Both the position numbers and the translations under genes were made by a program. Below the pieces are notes generated by a model, which was not told the origin of the DNA, made no database searches, and worked only from the letters and a program-made list of their open reading frames with translations. This document shows positions 12,101 through 23,650 of a DNA stretch of 64,000 bases, in pieces. Numbering within the stretch: the first letter of the stretch is position 1; the number at the start of each line of letters is the position of its first letter. The stretch comes from Portulaca oleracea (lineage: Eukaryota; Streptophyta; Magnoliopsida; Caryophyllales; Portulacaceae): the NCBI GenBank assembly GCA_029582165.1, contig CM055881.1, forward strand, positions 20,961,594 through 21,025,593, given 5' to 3'.

Positions 12101-12961
12101 TATTAACTCATTTATTTATGGTTCAAATCAAGTAAGTATCCATGATATTCACTTCAAGATAAATATAACATCAATACATATAAAGCATATAGTGGAAGTG
12201 CTTTAATCACTTATAAAAAGAAACTCCACTTCAGAAACACATACATGACTCTTGAAAGTTAAATACTCCATAGTGAATATGCATTAATCATGGATATCGA
12301 GATCATTGATTACATTTAAAACATGTCTATGAGCATAATGAATAATCACATAAATATCATTAAATTCTCACAAAGATAGATTCCATCCATTTGCTCATAT
12401 AGTATCACAATCAAATATCCAACACACAATATAATTTGTATTATGCTTAGGAAACAAAGTTCATGCATATTTGATCAATCAATAACAATGCACTTTGTGA
12501 TTACGGATTATGAAAAAAGTAGTCTTGTCCATGATACTGGAAAATACTTAATCATTCAATATGATCAACTAATTTCAATAAATCATTGATATCATTAGAT
12601 AGATGAGACTGAGAGCATATTACTCTCATTTCGCATGCGTAACATTTTCAATAAGGTGCATACATATCAAATCATATCAATATCCATGAAATAATAACAT
12701 CACATGTGGACTCGTATTAATCCATAATTATGAAGATATCAACAAAGGGGCTGAAGAATAATGAAAACACAACAATTACTAAAGTCTTTGAACAATGGAA
12801 AGAGGAAGATATCTAAGAAGTAGCTACTTGAAATAACATGCACAACATAAACAATAATATCACTTACTATCAAAAGTTTATAAAATAATATCTTATGCTT
12901 TTTGATTAAGCTTGATAAGGTTCAACAAGATATTATGGCGTACAACAGGTACGGGTCGTTT

Positions 12962-13153
12962 CTATTTCCTCGTTAATAATACATTTATCACTTTTGTATC
13001 ATTCATGCTTTTCAATTTCGTGTTTCTATTTCTGGTAGAGATATCACCTTTTAAAAGATTAGCATGACTACGATCACGACTATGTCGACTATCACGGCTA
13101 CTGTCGTGACCTTTTATTTTTCTCATGATTCTTGAAATTATATCTTGTGACAT
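12962..13153 (-). pseudogene. possible copia gag linker remnant
   Basis: A 63-codon stretch on the minus strand rich in Arg, Lys, Ser and His (RDSRHSRDRSHANLLKGD). The position between the repeat array and the pol remnant suits the basic linker of a copia Gag, but no CCHC zinc knuckle is preserved. Identification is by position and composition only. Confidence 0.35.
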
Positions 13154-13374
13154 TCACTTCAAGGAATGAGACGAACCATTTGGGGTTCTAATGATCCCAT
13201 AGGTCATTATTACTAAAATTATGTATATTTTTCATCGAAACATTAAACTCCACACTTGTAATAAAAATGCTCAATTTAATCGATGATATAAACCTTAATA
13301 ACCTCAAGTATACTATTATCGCCTTTCAACAATTCTTATGCCAATTAACAACTATATACTCTAATTGGAAGGAA

Positions 13375-13900
13375 AGCGGACTTCTGGTTCACTAATGAGA
13401 TTATATAGAGTTTCAATGATTGGAGTGAACTTTTGGTTCACTACTAATACGTGTAATCCACGAAAGCAAAATTCAATATTAGTTGTAAGATGAACTTTTA
13501 GTTCACCAATGAGATAAATAATCCTTTTTTTTTTAAATATCAGAGTGAACTTCTGGTCATTAATAAAACTAGAGAAAATTTTTAACATTAGGGTGAACTT
13601 CAGGTTCACTAATGAAAATAAGACAAAATTCGTATTATTGGATAGAACTTCTCATTAAGTAATAAAATTAAACGATATTATGTATATTAGAGCGAACTTC
13701 TGATTCACTCATAAAATAAAACTTTCGACATACGAGTGAACTTCTAGTTCACTTAATGAAGTAAGGTAAAATTCTTACCATTCCGGTGAACTTCTAGTTC
13801 ACTGATAAAATTAAACAAAAACTTCCGTTGTAGGAGTGAACTTCTGGTTCACTATTATTGACCTCTGGTTTACCAATGAAAATATATTAAACTTTCATGC
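13375..13900. repeat. ~50-bp repeat array with GTGAAC/GTTCAC dyads
   Basis: About eleven copies of a GAGTGAACTTCTGGTTCACT-like word recur near 13375, 13423, 13488, 13543, 13591, 13641, 13690, 13734, 13785, 13834 and 13860. Each contains the dyad GTGAAC-N5-GTTCAC. On the minus strand several units read as ISEPEVHF-type peptides of about 16-17 residues, so the array probably began as an in-frame protein repeat in the copia Gag and has since decayed. Confidence 0.85.
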
Positions 13901-14606
13901 ATAAAAAGTAATAAGAAATTAGTATGCGATAATGTAACTGCATACTTAACTTACAATAATATTAGCAGAAACATTCATATTACTGTTGCCAATAAATTAC
14001 AAAAGAACTCAGAAGATTATTAGAAACTTAGTATAAGTATTAATTAATAAGTTAATGGTGCACATAAATTATTGGTAATATCATGCATGCGTTTAAACAA
14101 AAAAAAAAGAGCATCAAATAGCATGCTTTATAGTAAACTTTGTCAGAGACCCTTCAATTGATAATATGCAGACATTATTGATAGCAAATTATTCAATTAA
14201 AGCAATAAACTAGATCCTTTCCTTATCATCTGCCTCCCAAAGTGCTCGATCGAATCAGGAGAAAAACACAGTCAAAACCTTCATTTAATTCAAAAGAAAC
14301 AAAAAGTAACCCACTAAAACCCCAAACTTAACTATATCTTCATTAATCAATCATGGCAACATGAAGAACAAGTTACAAGACCGACACCGACTAGTTACCG
14401 ATTACTCGGACAATAATATTAATATCCATAATTAATTATGAAAGATAATATGTACCAATGATTCACGAAATTGAGGGTGCGAGAAAGAAAAGAGTGAAGT
14501 GGTTACCAACAATACTAGATCCACCATAGCCATGAGGAAAATCGAATTGAGGAGTTGATGTATGGGTTATTCATATCGTATGAAAAATAGCCTGGTGCTG
14601 ATAACG

Positions 14607-14797
14607 TGTTATGAATATAAGAGAAAGTAGAGAGAATAGAGACAAAGGAATCGAGAGAAAGAAAGGAATGAATATTTTATTGACATCGAGGAAGTATTTA
14701 TAATACAAGGATTCTTCATCGCTAAGAATACTTTATCACTAAGAAAATTTCATTACTAAGAAAAGTAAGAGTATGGACATTCACACAATTATTCCAT

Positions 14798-14801
<4 letters not shown>
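14607..14801 (-). repeat. copia LTR (5' LTR of the minus-strand element)
   Basis: Starts TGTTATGAATATAAG and ends ATTCCATAACA, so both ends show the TGTTATG/CATAACA inverted termini. It is followed directly by the right TA tract. Confidence 0.9.
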
Positions 14802-14840
<39 letters not shown>

Positions 14841-15753
14841 CTGGGTACAAAGGGTGATGATCGAAATATGTGGATTTTAATGAGGGCATTTTGGGAAACT
14901 TATAATTGATTTTATTTAATTTAAAAAAAGATCATGTAATATTAATGTGTGCATTAATGTGTGTATATTTGTATTGATGACTCTTCTTTTTTTCCTTTTT
15001 TTTTATATGCACCATTCTTTCACTACAAGAAATATGACTTTTACCAACAGGGTTGTATCTGTTGGTATAAGTGAATTTTCTGTTGGTAAAAACTTTTACC
15101 AACAGATAATTATCTGTCACAAAACTGTTGGTAAAAACTCCGTTGGTAAAGGTAATACCAACAGATAAGTACATCTGTTGGAATTGGTTAGTAACACCAT
15201 CAGATCAAATATATTGGTATTGCATACTGCTTTACCAACAGATATTCAACTGTTGGTAAAAGAATTTTACCAACAAAATAAATTGTTGGTGTTAAAATTT
15301 TGGCGCCAAAGTTTTCACTTGTACCAACAGATCGTTTACGTTGGTAATACCGTTTTGGCGCCAAAGCTTATCATAGTCCTCATATATCTGTTGGTAATAG
15401 TAATCTACACCTACATAGATCTGTTGGTAATAATCATATAGCAAAATCCTATATTTATTAATAATTACATTTTTGTCACCACGTGCTACTTGTAGATGTC
15501 TGTTTTAATATATCCCTGTCTTAACAAATATTTGTACATATATAAATATTTGTTTCACCTAAAAAGAATAGGCTTAAAATTAAAAGTCATTTCAAAGCAT
15601 CACATATCATAGAGTAACAAATACATTGTTGTAAAGTTAGCTAGAATGCATGGTTTGATTTTGTTAAAGAAAACTTGTTGGTAATTAGTACTTATATAAC
15701 TAAAAACACAAGTCTAAACGTAATTTGTCTATATATCTATAACTCATATGGTA

Positions 15754-15891
15754 TCATTTCCCATGATCATCAACATCGTTATCAAGATTGTTGGGACATT
15801 CATCATCATTTCGGCCATCTATATCTTCAAATTCATCTTCACTTTCAGCAGCATCATCCTCAAGTGGTGAAAGATGGTCATCTGACAATCC
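15754..15891 (-). pseudogene. acidic terminal-exon-like stretch inside the CACTA element
   Basis: On the minus strand the acceptor TTGTAG precedes 138 bases that read without a stop as 45 residues and end in TGA. The peptide is very acidic (LEDDAAESEDEFEDIDG...). It looks like the last exon of a captured gene or of an element-encoded protein. The parent gene is not recognised. Confidence 0.45.
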
Positions 15892-16555
15892 CTACAATTA
15901 TATTAATGACAAAAATAAGCTAATGCAACTAATACAATTTTAAAAAAAAATAAATAAAACAAAGAGAATCAACTGAAGAAACTTAATCTATTTAGTTAAA
16001 CATAATCTACATATAATAGTAAAGATATCTTTATTATTCATTATTTTAGTTAAACATAATCTACTTAGCTTGGGCTTAGGTTTTTGAGAATTGCTAATTC
16101 TCTAAATATTAAGACATTTGTGAAGGATTGAGACCCACCTGCTACCATGTCCTGTTTAAAGTTGTAGGTTTGGGTGCTAGACTTTAACGTATATTTTAAG
16201 ATGAAGATTAAGCAAAATGTCAGTTCTATGCTTCTGAAGTTAGTTTAAACGTATTTTTGTCAAACAAACAATGTTAGGCTTAACACTTAATTCTGATGAA
16301 TGGTGTTCACTCCTAAATAGGGTACTACTAGGCCTACCCACTACCATGTCCTGCTGGATGAGGTGGGTTTCTCACCTGATGATCTCTAAGAGCTTGTCCC
16401 CTCAAGAGTAACTCCATCATCATATGGGCCTAGAAAACAATTGATAGGATAAAGTCCATGATTTCAGGTCAAGACACAAGGCACGTTAGTTCGATTCATT
16501 CAATGTTCATAATCCATGTTGCATGATGATCTTACCCCAGGGCTAGCGCCGTCAA

Positions 16556-16639
16556 TCAGGAAATGTCATTTGCATTATGGGGGATACCATCAAATGCTTC
16601 GATTCCAGCAGCAATTGTTTCACATAGTCCCTTGATACC
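16556..16639 (-). pseudogene. second exon-like stretch inside the CACTA element
   Basis: After the acceptor TGTGGCAG, 84 bases on the minus strand read GIKGLCETIAAGIEAFDGIP and continue to a TGA (27 residues). The composition is protein-like and has none of the bias of low-complexity DNA. The family is not recognised. It may belong with the neighbouring exon-like pieces to one captured gene or come from another. Confidence 0.4.
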
Positions 16640-17212
16640 CTGCCACATGATCAACCAAATTCTAAATACTCGTAAACAATCACACACATGAGCTTTCCAC
16701 TTACCCATATAGACAAAACAAAGGAAGCAAATTTGACAATATACTCTTCATTACTGAAGCTGGAAATATGATGCCACTATTCACACATCACTCCCCCCCC
16801 CCTGAAATTTCCCCCTATCCTCCCAAAACATTACAAAAAAAGAGCAAAACTAGACCTGATGTGAATTACCAAATTTTGTTACTTGACGTGAATTAGCAAA
16901 TTTTAAACTCTAACTATAGTTTAAACACTAATTAAGTAAATTAGCAAATTTTCCAAAAACACTGAAATAATATTACCTGATGTGAAACTAGATCGACCAT
17001 GGCGCTATCTCACTATCTGCTGCAAGGGCAGCAACAATGCCTCAATAACCAATTGATGAAGGGTTGAGGAGTTTGAGAAAGAGTTAAATATTCTGATTAA
17101 GAGAAGATCAAACTTAAGAAGCTTGAGAAGACATGATAGAATCCACGAAGGAACTCCGCACAGTTCAATAAGAATTGTAAACGGTGAAAACAAGAGCCTA
17201 GTTAGATAGTAC

Positions 17213-17345
17213 CTAAAACATGGTTGAATTATCTGGTGCCTTTGCTCCCTGAAAGTCACATGCCAAGGGACCAGGGGCTCATTTGCCTCGTAATCTTCCT
17301 TTTCAAACTCATTGCCTTGATCAGCTGCTTTTGATATTACAATCC
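17213..17345 (-). pseudogene. exon-like fragment resembling the NACK-type kinesin C-terminal domain
   Basis: The minus strand reads AADQGNEFEKEDYEANEPLV followed by PWHVTFREQRHQIIQ and ends at a possible GT donor (17212-17211). The spacing W-x3-F-x3-R-x2-I-I resembles the start of the conserved C-terminal domain of plant NACK-type kinesins (DUF3490), where it continues as LW-x-AC. The fragment is short and the match covers few residues, so a different parent is possible. Confidence 0.3.
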
Positions 17346-18116
17346 TTTGTGCAAGTAATCATCTGCTTCTGATATTGCTCACTCCTAGTGTTTGCCCTAA
17401 ACTATTGCGTTATGCTGGCAGAAGGCATAGGTTATTGAAACTCCTATTGATATAGGCTAATAACAAAGTTCTGGGCAAACAAAAGACTATTACTGAATTA
17501 TCAAAAATAGAGCATACATTACCTATCTATATCAATATCCAACTAATTGACCATGCTTTCACAGCCTGAAAACACAGACTCACAAAAATATGCCAATTAT
17601 CAAATACCCCAACCTGAAAATTGACATATAACCTACAATGCGGCCTAATGTAGACGAATTTGAAATAACCCAAGCCCTAAAAATAATTTAGCCTAACTTA
17701 CAAGAAGTTGAAATTGGAAAGACGGAGACACTAACCACAATAGTATCACTTCCAACGTAAGTCTCACTTGCACTAATAAATTAGCTTCTGATACTAGAAA
17801 TGTTTGATTCTGGACAGAGAAAACAAACACCTAGTAGCCAAAATACTCCATATAAAAATAACAAAAATAGATGATAAAAATAAAAGAGTAAAACCAATTA
17901 TCAAGTTTGAAGCAAGTTAACACAAAAGTAATAATTCTAACATGAGTATGCAATGGAAAAATGAAGTAAACTGAAACCAAATATTAATACTTTCTTGATA
18001 TAACATTCTGCATGGTACATAAGTATTTCTCCTAAATTTTTATTCATTGATTAATACTTTCTTAATCTTTGCTTTTGGCATGAGTGTGCAATGGAAAAAG
18101 AAGTTCTTTGGTATTA

Positions 18117-18212
18117 ATGATTGCAACACAAAAGAAAGGGAAAGCTGCAGGAAGCAAGCTGCCAAAGAAAAAGAAACCTCAGGCCCCAAAGAAAGGCAGA
18201 CCAAAGAAGTAA
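18117..18212 (+). pseudogene. 31-codon Lys-rich stretch with AT-hook-like end
   Basis: From ATG at 18117 the plus strand reads MIATQKKGKAAGSKLPKKKK and ends PKKGRPKK before TAA. GRPKK resembles an AT-hook core or a nuclear-localisation signal. It could be the final exon of a captured DNA-binding protein, but it is too short to assign. Confidence 0.3.
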
Positions 18213-19370
18213 AACCTAGATGTTTCTTTCTTACCCTAGCTAGTAGTAGGTCACAACAAGTTTGCGTTATTATAGTTGAAGAGATGAGTATTCCATAGTC
18301 TTGTAGGTTACTTTCAATTTAGCAAATTTATATGATTTATACATATAAGTAACTTCAGATCACTCATGAATTAATAGCATTCATTCCTCTGAATCTCAAA
18401 AAATAAAATAAAAAACCATGTTAGATTGTTTAAATTGAGACTTTAGCAGAACCACAACTTAAGCTATAAAAAACTAAAATCCCAAAACACAAGTAGGTTG
18501 TTTTTGTGCTATTGCAAAGATTATACAATCGGGCATTGATGTAACAAGGTTTGTCAGTTTAACACTCACTAATAAATTGGAAACAGGTAAATTCATATCG
18601 GAACCCCAGTTTGGAGATTTTGTAGAACAAAATCAGAAAAAACTGCAAGGAATGGATTTGAAGTAACAGGAAAAGCGTAGGTGGGAAAGAAGAAAAAAAG
18701 AGAGGGAGAAAGTAGTTACTTTCGGAGATCTTGAAGCTGTTGAGCGCAAATACAAGGATTGATCCCCTTACGAAGGTGTGCAGACTGGAGAAGGTACCGT
18801 GCAACCCTAGCAATGGCGGATGCCAAAAAAAAAAATAGAATTACGTTTGTGCAATGAATGAATTGAAGAAACTCGATTGTTGCAATGGAGGACCGTACAA
18901 TCTCAGTGCTTGCCGGCAATGGCGGACGGAATGTTTTGGGGAGAGCCGCACAAGCGTGGGTGTGCCTGCCTGGTGCGATTGTTTCCAATTCAAAGAGTAG
19001 GAGAATTAGGGAGAGAATTAGGGGGGAGATACAGGCGGTTGTTTCCAATTTGATTTAGGAGTGTTGTTTTTTTTTTTTTTTAACATCAGCATGGCGCCTC
19101 TTAGTCTCTTAGATAATACCAACACTAATTTTAATCAAATACTAGTCTTAAACCAACAGATATTTTATTTGTTGGTATTGTAAATATAATACCGACAGTT
19201 TAATTTTTATCTGTTGGTATTACAATTACTTTACCAACAGATATATAAGTGTCGGTAAAATATTAATAATACCAACAAATATTTAATATGTTGGTAAATA
19301 TGCACTTTTACCAACAGATAATATATCTGTCACTAACAATCTGTTGGTGAAAATCACTTTTTTTGTAGTG

Positions 19371-19866
19371 TTTTTTCTTTATTCTTTTAAATAAGAAAAC
19401 TATTTTTTTATTTTTCATTATTGTTTTTTTCTTTATTTTTTAAAAAATATAACCTTGGTAATATTTTCAACAATACGTATAGTTTACTTGCGTCCCGTGT
19501 AACGCACGGGTCTAAGTACTAAAACAGTACAAGAAAGCAGTATAAAATTGCTGATAACTTAGAAAAAGGGGAAAACACCTGAGGATTTGTTTAGTGGAAG
19601 GAAAATCATTTTCGAGAAAATAATTCTCATTTTTAGCTGTTTGGCGGCCAAAAAATTAGGAATGTCATTTCCAGTGAAAATTATTTCTCTCATTCTCTTT
19701 GTAAATTGTTTTTTTTGGGTCCAACATTAAGAAAACCCAATTTTTTTGTTCCATGTTACTCATGGTAGTTTAAGTTCTTCGCGTTTGCTCCTATCTCTGC
19801 TGGAAACACTTAGGACATATTTGGAGAGGTAAAAAGGAATTGAATAAGAAACCTAAAGACTCTAAT
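19371..19866. other. intergenic DNA between two transposons
   Basis: No gene is seen. Near 19490-19510 there is a CCCGTGTAACGCACGGG dyad, a terminal motif common to several plant repeat families, and at 19585-19660 a poor low-complexity segment. Confidence 0.5.
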
Positions 19867-20089
19867 CCACTAAACTTTGCAAAAATTGCAATTTTACCAC
19901 CTGAAAAAAACATGTAATGAAAGTGCCATTAATTTATGTTAACTGTAACAAAAATGTCGCTTTACCAGTTTGTGACTTGTTTTAGCTGGTTATAGACAGG
20001 TGATGGGTGTTTAATGTTTTAATTAGCTATTAAGATTTCCCCCCACCCTAAACTATCAACCCAAATTAATTACCCACCCAAATTAATTA

Positions 20090-21319
20090 GGGAAATTGGA
20101 ATCTAATAAACCAACCTTTAGGGGTGCTTTGATTTAACGAACCAACCTTGAACTTTAATATTAGGCGAACTGACCTTAACACTTTATTTTTTCTAACGAA
20201 CCACCACCGAGTCCAACTTGTCGGAAGTGTGACATGGTGGTGGCGGTCGCTTATGTGGCGGTGTTTAAGCAAAAAAAAAAAGAAAACAAAAATGGACCAT
20301 ATTTTTATCTGAATTGGATTAAAATAATTAACAATTTTTATTTTTTTTAAATCCACCTTAGCACCCCCTCTCTTTCTCTCTCTCCCACTCTCTCTCTATC
20401 TCTTCCCCTTTCTCTCCACTCTCAGGCCGACCCCCTACCCTCCACCTCAGCTTCACCACTCCCATCTCCCTCCCTCTCTCCGCTGTCACCTTCTCCACCC
20501 TCATCACCACCGCCCTCCTCGCCGCCGCCGCCCTCGTCTCCATCTCCGGCAACACCAGCCCTATGTCCATCTCGCTCATGTACAAAAACCCTCTGTCCCT
20601 CCTCATCACCACGTAGTCGTGCGCCAGGGCGAGGATCATCCCGGCGGCGGAGGCGTGGTCGGTCACGACGGCGACCGTCGAAAGAGGGAGGGAGAGGAGG
20701 TCGGAGATTAAGGATTAGAACTGGGAGTCCATGGAGATTTTGGCTTGGAAAGGGTCGGGGAAGGAGTCGGCGAAGGAGAGGTCGTAGCCATTGGAGAAGA
20801 ACTTACCCTAACGTGGTGGTGATCAGGGCGGAGGGCGGCGGAGATGGGGAGGTGGAGAGGTCGGATTTGATGCGGGAGAGGGCGGAGCGGACGGCGGAGA
20901 TTTGGGTTGGGCAGTGTTCGTCGCCGGCGTCAGTTTGAGAGAGAGAGAGGGCAGAGCTGAGGTGGAGGGTGGGGGGTCGGGCTGAGAGTGGAGAGAAAGG
21001 GGGAGAGATAGAGAGAGAGTGGGAAAGAGAGAAAGAGATGGGGGGGTGCTAAGGTGGATTTAAAAAAAATAAAAATTGTTGATTATTTTAATCCAACTCA
21101 GATAAAAATATGGCTCATTTTTGTTTTCTTTTTTTTTTTGCTTAAACACCGCCACATAAGCGACCGCCACCGCCACGTCACACTTCCGATGAGTTGGACT
21201 CGTGGTGGTTCGTTAGAAAAAATAAAGTGTTAACGTCAGTTCGTCTAATATTAAAGTTCAAGATTGGTTTGTTAAATCAAAGCACCCCTAAAGGTTGGTT
21301 TATTAGATTCCAATTTCCC
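20090..21319. mobile_element. Mutator-like Pack-MULE carrying a host gene fragment
   Basis: Terminal inverted repeats of about 363 bases (20090-20452 and 20955-21319; ends GGGAAATTGGAATC and GATTCCAATTTCCC) flank a GC-rich 500-bp core. The 9-base duplication AATTAATTA stands at 20081-20089 and 21320-21328, as expected for Mutator-like transposons. No transposase is present. The core is a degenerate enoyl-CoA isomerase gene, which makes this a Pack-MULE. It lies inside the left arm of the outer inverted-repeat element. Confidence 0.92.
20453..20954 (-). pseudogene. ECI: captured enoyl-CoA delta-isomerase fragment
   Basis: On the minus strand the order matches plant peroxisomal delta3,delta2-enoyl-CoA isomerases (crotonase fold), which reposition double bonds during beta-oxidation of unsaturated fatty acids. 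Near 20900 a piece reads AVRSALSRIKSD. A frameshift follows, then KFFSNGYDLSFADSFPDPF (about 20740-20800), an in-frame stop near 20720, LISDLLSLPLSTVAVVTDHA, and HDYVVMRRDRGFLYMSEMDI (about 20565-20625). After VLP about 14 residues of the family are missing, and the remainder (KVTAERGREMGVV) runs into the terminal repeat. GC content is much higher than the surroundings. The C-terminal part of the enzyme is absent. The copy cannot code for an enzyme; transcription could yield antisense or small RNA against the parent gene. Confidence 0.88.
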
Positions 21320-22068
21320 AATTAATTATCCTCCCAAATTAATTTTTTTTGCCCAGAAAATGAAGAAGAGATGAGGAAGAAGTGGGTTATGGTGGACAAA
21401 GGAGAGGAGATTGAAGAGGAGAGTTGAGGAAGAAGAAGGTGAATTGGGTTGGGGGGGGGGGGCAGTAAAAACATTATGGAGGATAATTAATTTGGATGGG
21501 TAATTAATTTGGGTAGATATTTTAGGGTGGGGGGAAATCTTAATAGCTAATCAAAACACATTAAACACCCATCAACTGTCTACAACTGGCTAAAACAAAT
21601 CACAAATCGGTAAAGTGACATTTTTGTCATAGTTAACATAAATTAATGACACTTTCATTACATTTTTTTTCAGGTGGCAAAATTGTTATTTTTGTAAAGT
21701 TTAGTGGCATTTTTATCCAAGAACTCATATCTTTTGTGTTTGGAGAACCTCTTTGGAATGAAATTGTAATTCCATGGTATTTCTATCCCACCCAAATAAA
21801 GGAGATTGGATACCTCCTAATTATGAGAGGTATCAATTACTGTAATTGAGGGATAGATAACTACATTATAGTCCCTCCGTCCCAAATAAATTGTCCACTT
21901 TGTTTTTTCATGGTCTTCGATGTTATACTTTGACCATTAATATTTTAAGTATTATCTTGGCAAGACTTATAATATCATATTTAAATAAATTTTTTTTTCG
22001 AAACTTAAAAGAAATCTATAGACTTTCTCTTTCTTCCTGAGACTCTCTCTCGCTAGGATATCTCGGCC

Positions 22069-22944
22069 ATGGCAGGAAAAAAGAGAAAATCTGCATTGAA
22101 AAAGAAGAATTCAAAGGAAAGGCCGATTAGAATCACTCGATCGGTTGCAAAAAGATTTGATTATGTTCTTACTGAAACTATCCAAGATCAAGGTAATGAA
22201 GATTTTTCGTATGTTAGGAGTGAGGAAATACAAGAAAATGGGGTATCATCTTTTGCTTGTCTTGTCAATCCAGATGTTGATTTAGCTTTGCACTTCATTC
22301 CATCTGAATCTATCAATGGAATCAGATGTGCGAAAATTTCCTCAGTAGACTCCCTGGATTCTACAATTTGGGATAAAGCAATTCTATGCTCTGTTTTAGG
22401 AGCTAATTCTCCTATTCGGATTTTGCAGGAATATGTGAAGGGTTTATGGCAGAAGGGGAAGGTGATTCGAGTTGAAAGGGTTGGTATTGGAGTTTATGGA
22501 GTTCAGTTTGCTGAAATTTGTGACAAAAATGAAGCAATTAGAAGAAGAGTATACTATTTCGGAAAGAAACCTTTTATTGTTCAAGATTGGAATGAGGAGA
22601 GAAAAATGGATTTATCTAATCCTGAATCTCTTCCCATCTGGGTCAAGTTTCATAATTGCTGCAAATTATTGGAATCAAGATAGTCTCAGTCGCATTGCTA
22701 GTTGTTTGGGCATTCATCTGAAGGCGGATAAGAATACTCAACATAGGAAAATAAAGTTCCTACGTGTGTTCTCATTGAAATGAAGCTTGATGGTAATTTT
22801 CCTAGTCATATTGAATTTGTAGATGACAAAGATGTGGTAATTTCACATAAAGTTGCTTATGAGTGGCAATCGGTTTATTGTCAACATTGTAAAATGTATG
22901 GTCATGTGGAGGATAAATGTAGAAAGAAGAGTGGTGCTGGTTAG
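22069..22944 (+). pseudogene. LINE ORF1: DUF4283 / zinc-knuckle RNA-binding protein
   Basis: The ATG at 22069 opens a Lys/Arg-rich N-terminus (MAGKKRKSALKKK) and a DUF4283 region (LHFIPSESINGIRCAKI to PESLPIWVKF, residues about 85-195). One frameshift near 22650 and another near 22750 are needed to continue to the CCHC knuckle CQHCKMYGHVEDKC (about 22880-22921). A TAG ends that frame at 22942. Plant L1-type ORF1 proteins bind the element's RNA in a particle with ORF2. Further ORF1-like codons continue to about 23165 with stops. Confidence 0.85.
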
Positions 22945-23650
22945 AATATAATTCAAGAGGATAATGTGAATACTAAGGATACTGTTATGGAGGATGCACA
23001 TGATTGTCCTGGTGATAAGGAGGAAATCGTTGAAGAGTTGGTTTCCCCTCTAAAAGACTGCTGGCAATTAATTCACCTTTATCAAATCAGATTTAGAAAT
23101 GGATACCAGAGGAGATAATGAGGTTGATTAAAGAAGAAGGTGGGGAGATTGGAAAAGATCATGGATAAATTTTGAGTTGGAATGTTAGAGGGTTTAATAT
23201 CCCTTCTAAACAATTGGAGGTTAGGCTTTATTTGCATAATTTTTGTATTGGTTTGGTGGCCCTTTCTGAGGCAAAAATAAGGAAGGAGAATGAAGAGGCC
23301 ATGGCTAAAATAGCTTCTCCTGCTTGGAATGTTCATACTAATTCTGATGTAAATAGAAAGGGGAGGATTTTGGTGGCTTGGGATCCTAGGGCATTTCATG
23401 TAGAAGTTATGGATATATTCAAGATCAATATATACACTATAAGTGTATTCGACTGAATTCTGGTTCTCAATTTTTCTACACATTTGTATATGGTGATAAT
23501 TCATCGTCTAGAAGGAGATTTTGATGGGATGCCTTAAAGGATTTCAGCGGAATGATTGATGAAGCATGGATGGTTATGGGTGATTTTAATTCTATTATTT
23601 ATGAAGGGGATATAATTGGAAGGATGGATGTGGTTTATTCTGAGTTTAAC

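Larger units (their letters stand above)
8688..14801 (-). mobile_element. decayed Ty1/copia retrotransposon (Ale/Retrofit-like)
   Basis: Two LTRs, 8688-8900 and 14607-14801, bound about 5.7 kb. The element reads on the minus strand: the left LTR is preceded (on that strand) by the purine tract AAGGGGGAGCA, and a second purine tract lies at 9100-9113, a layout typical of this copia group. Both flanks are TA repeats, so the 5-bp duplication cannot be told apart from the array. The sequence next to the right LTR (CGTTATCAGCACC on the minus strand) sits at the primer-binding position but is not the standard initiator-Met site. The interior is full of stops. Confidence 0.88.
15021..19370. mobile_element. 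CACTA (En/Spm) transposon, 4.35 kb
   Basis: The left end is CACTACAAGAAA and the right end TTTTTTTGTAGTG, with TTT on both sides as the 3-bp target duplication. The outer 420 bases on the left and 260 on the right carry many direct and inverted copies of ACCAACAGAT/ATCTGTTGGT, the sub-terminal transposase-binding repeats of this superfamily. No TNP2 or TNPA-like transposase is recognisable inside, so it looks non-autonomous. The interior holds several short exon-like stretches described separately. Confidence 0.9.
19867..21707. mobile_element. long-inverted-repeat element (outer), MULE-like
   Basis: Left arm 19867-20089 plus 21329-21338 matches the complement of the right arm at about 21478-21707. 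It starts at CCACTAAACTTTGC and ends at GTAAAGTTTAGTGG. Without the inner insertion the element is about 0.6 kb with arms near 230 bp and a purine-rich core at 21345-21475. A clean target duplication is not visible. No coding sequence of its own is seen. Confidence 0.75.

Noticed and set aside
13375..13900. CRISPR-like repeats with spacers
   Set aside because: Spacing varies and the intervening sequence is related between units; it lies in a copia element.
18559..19048. Minus-strand open frames near the CACTA right end
   Set aside because: Phe/Leu-rich low-complexity translations with no family resemblance or splice support.
19480..19510. CCCGTGTAACGCACGGG dyad as a regulatory site
   Set aside because: A related word occurs near 2445 and it is common in plant repeat termini; no link to a gene is visible.
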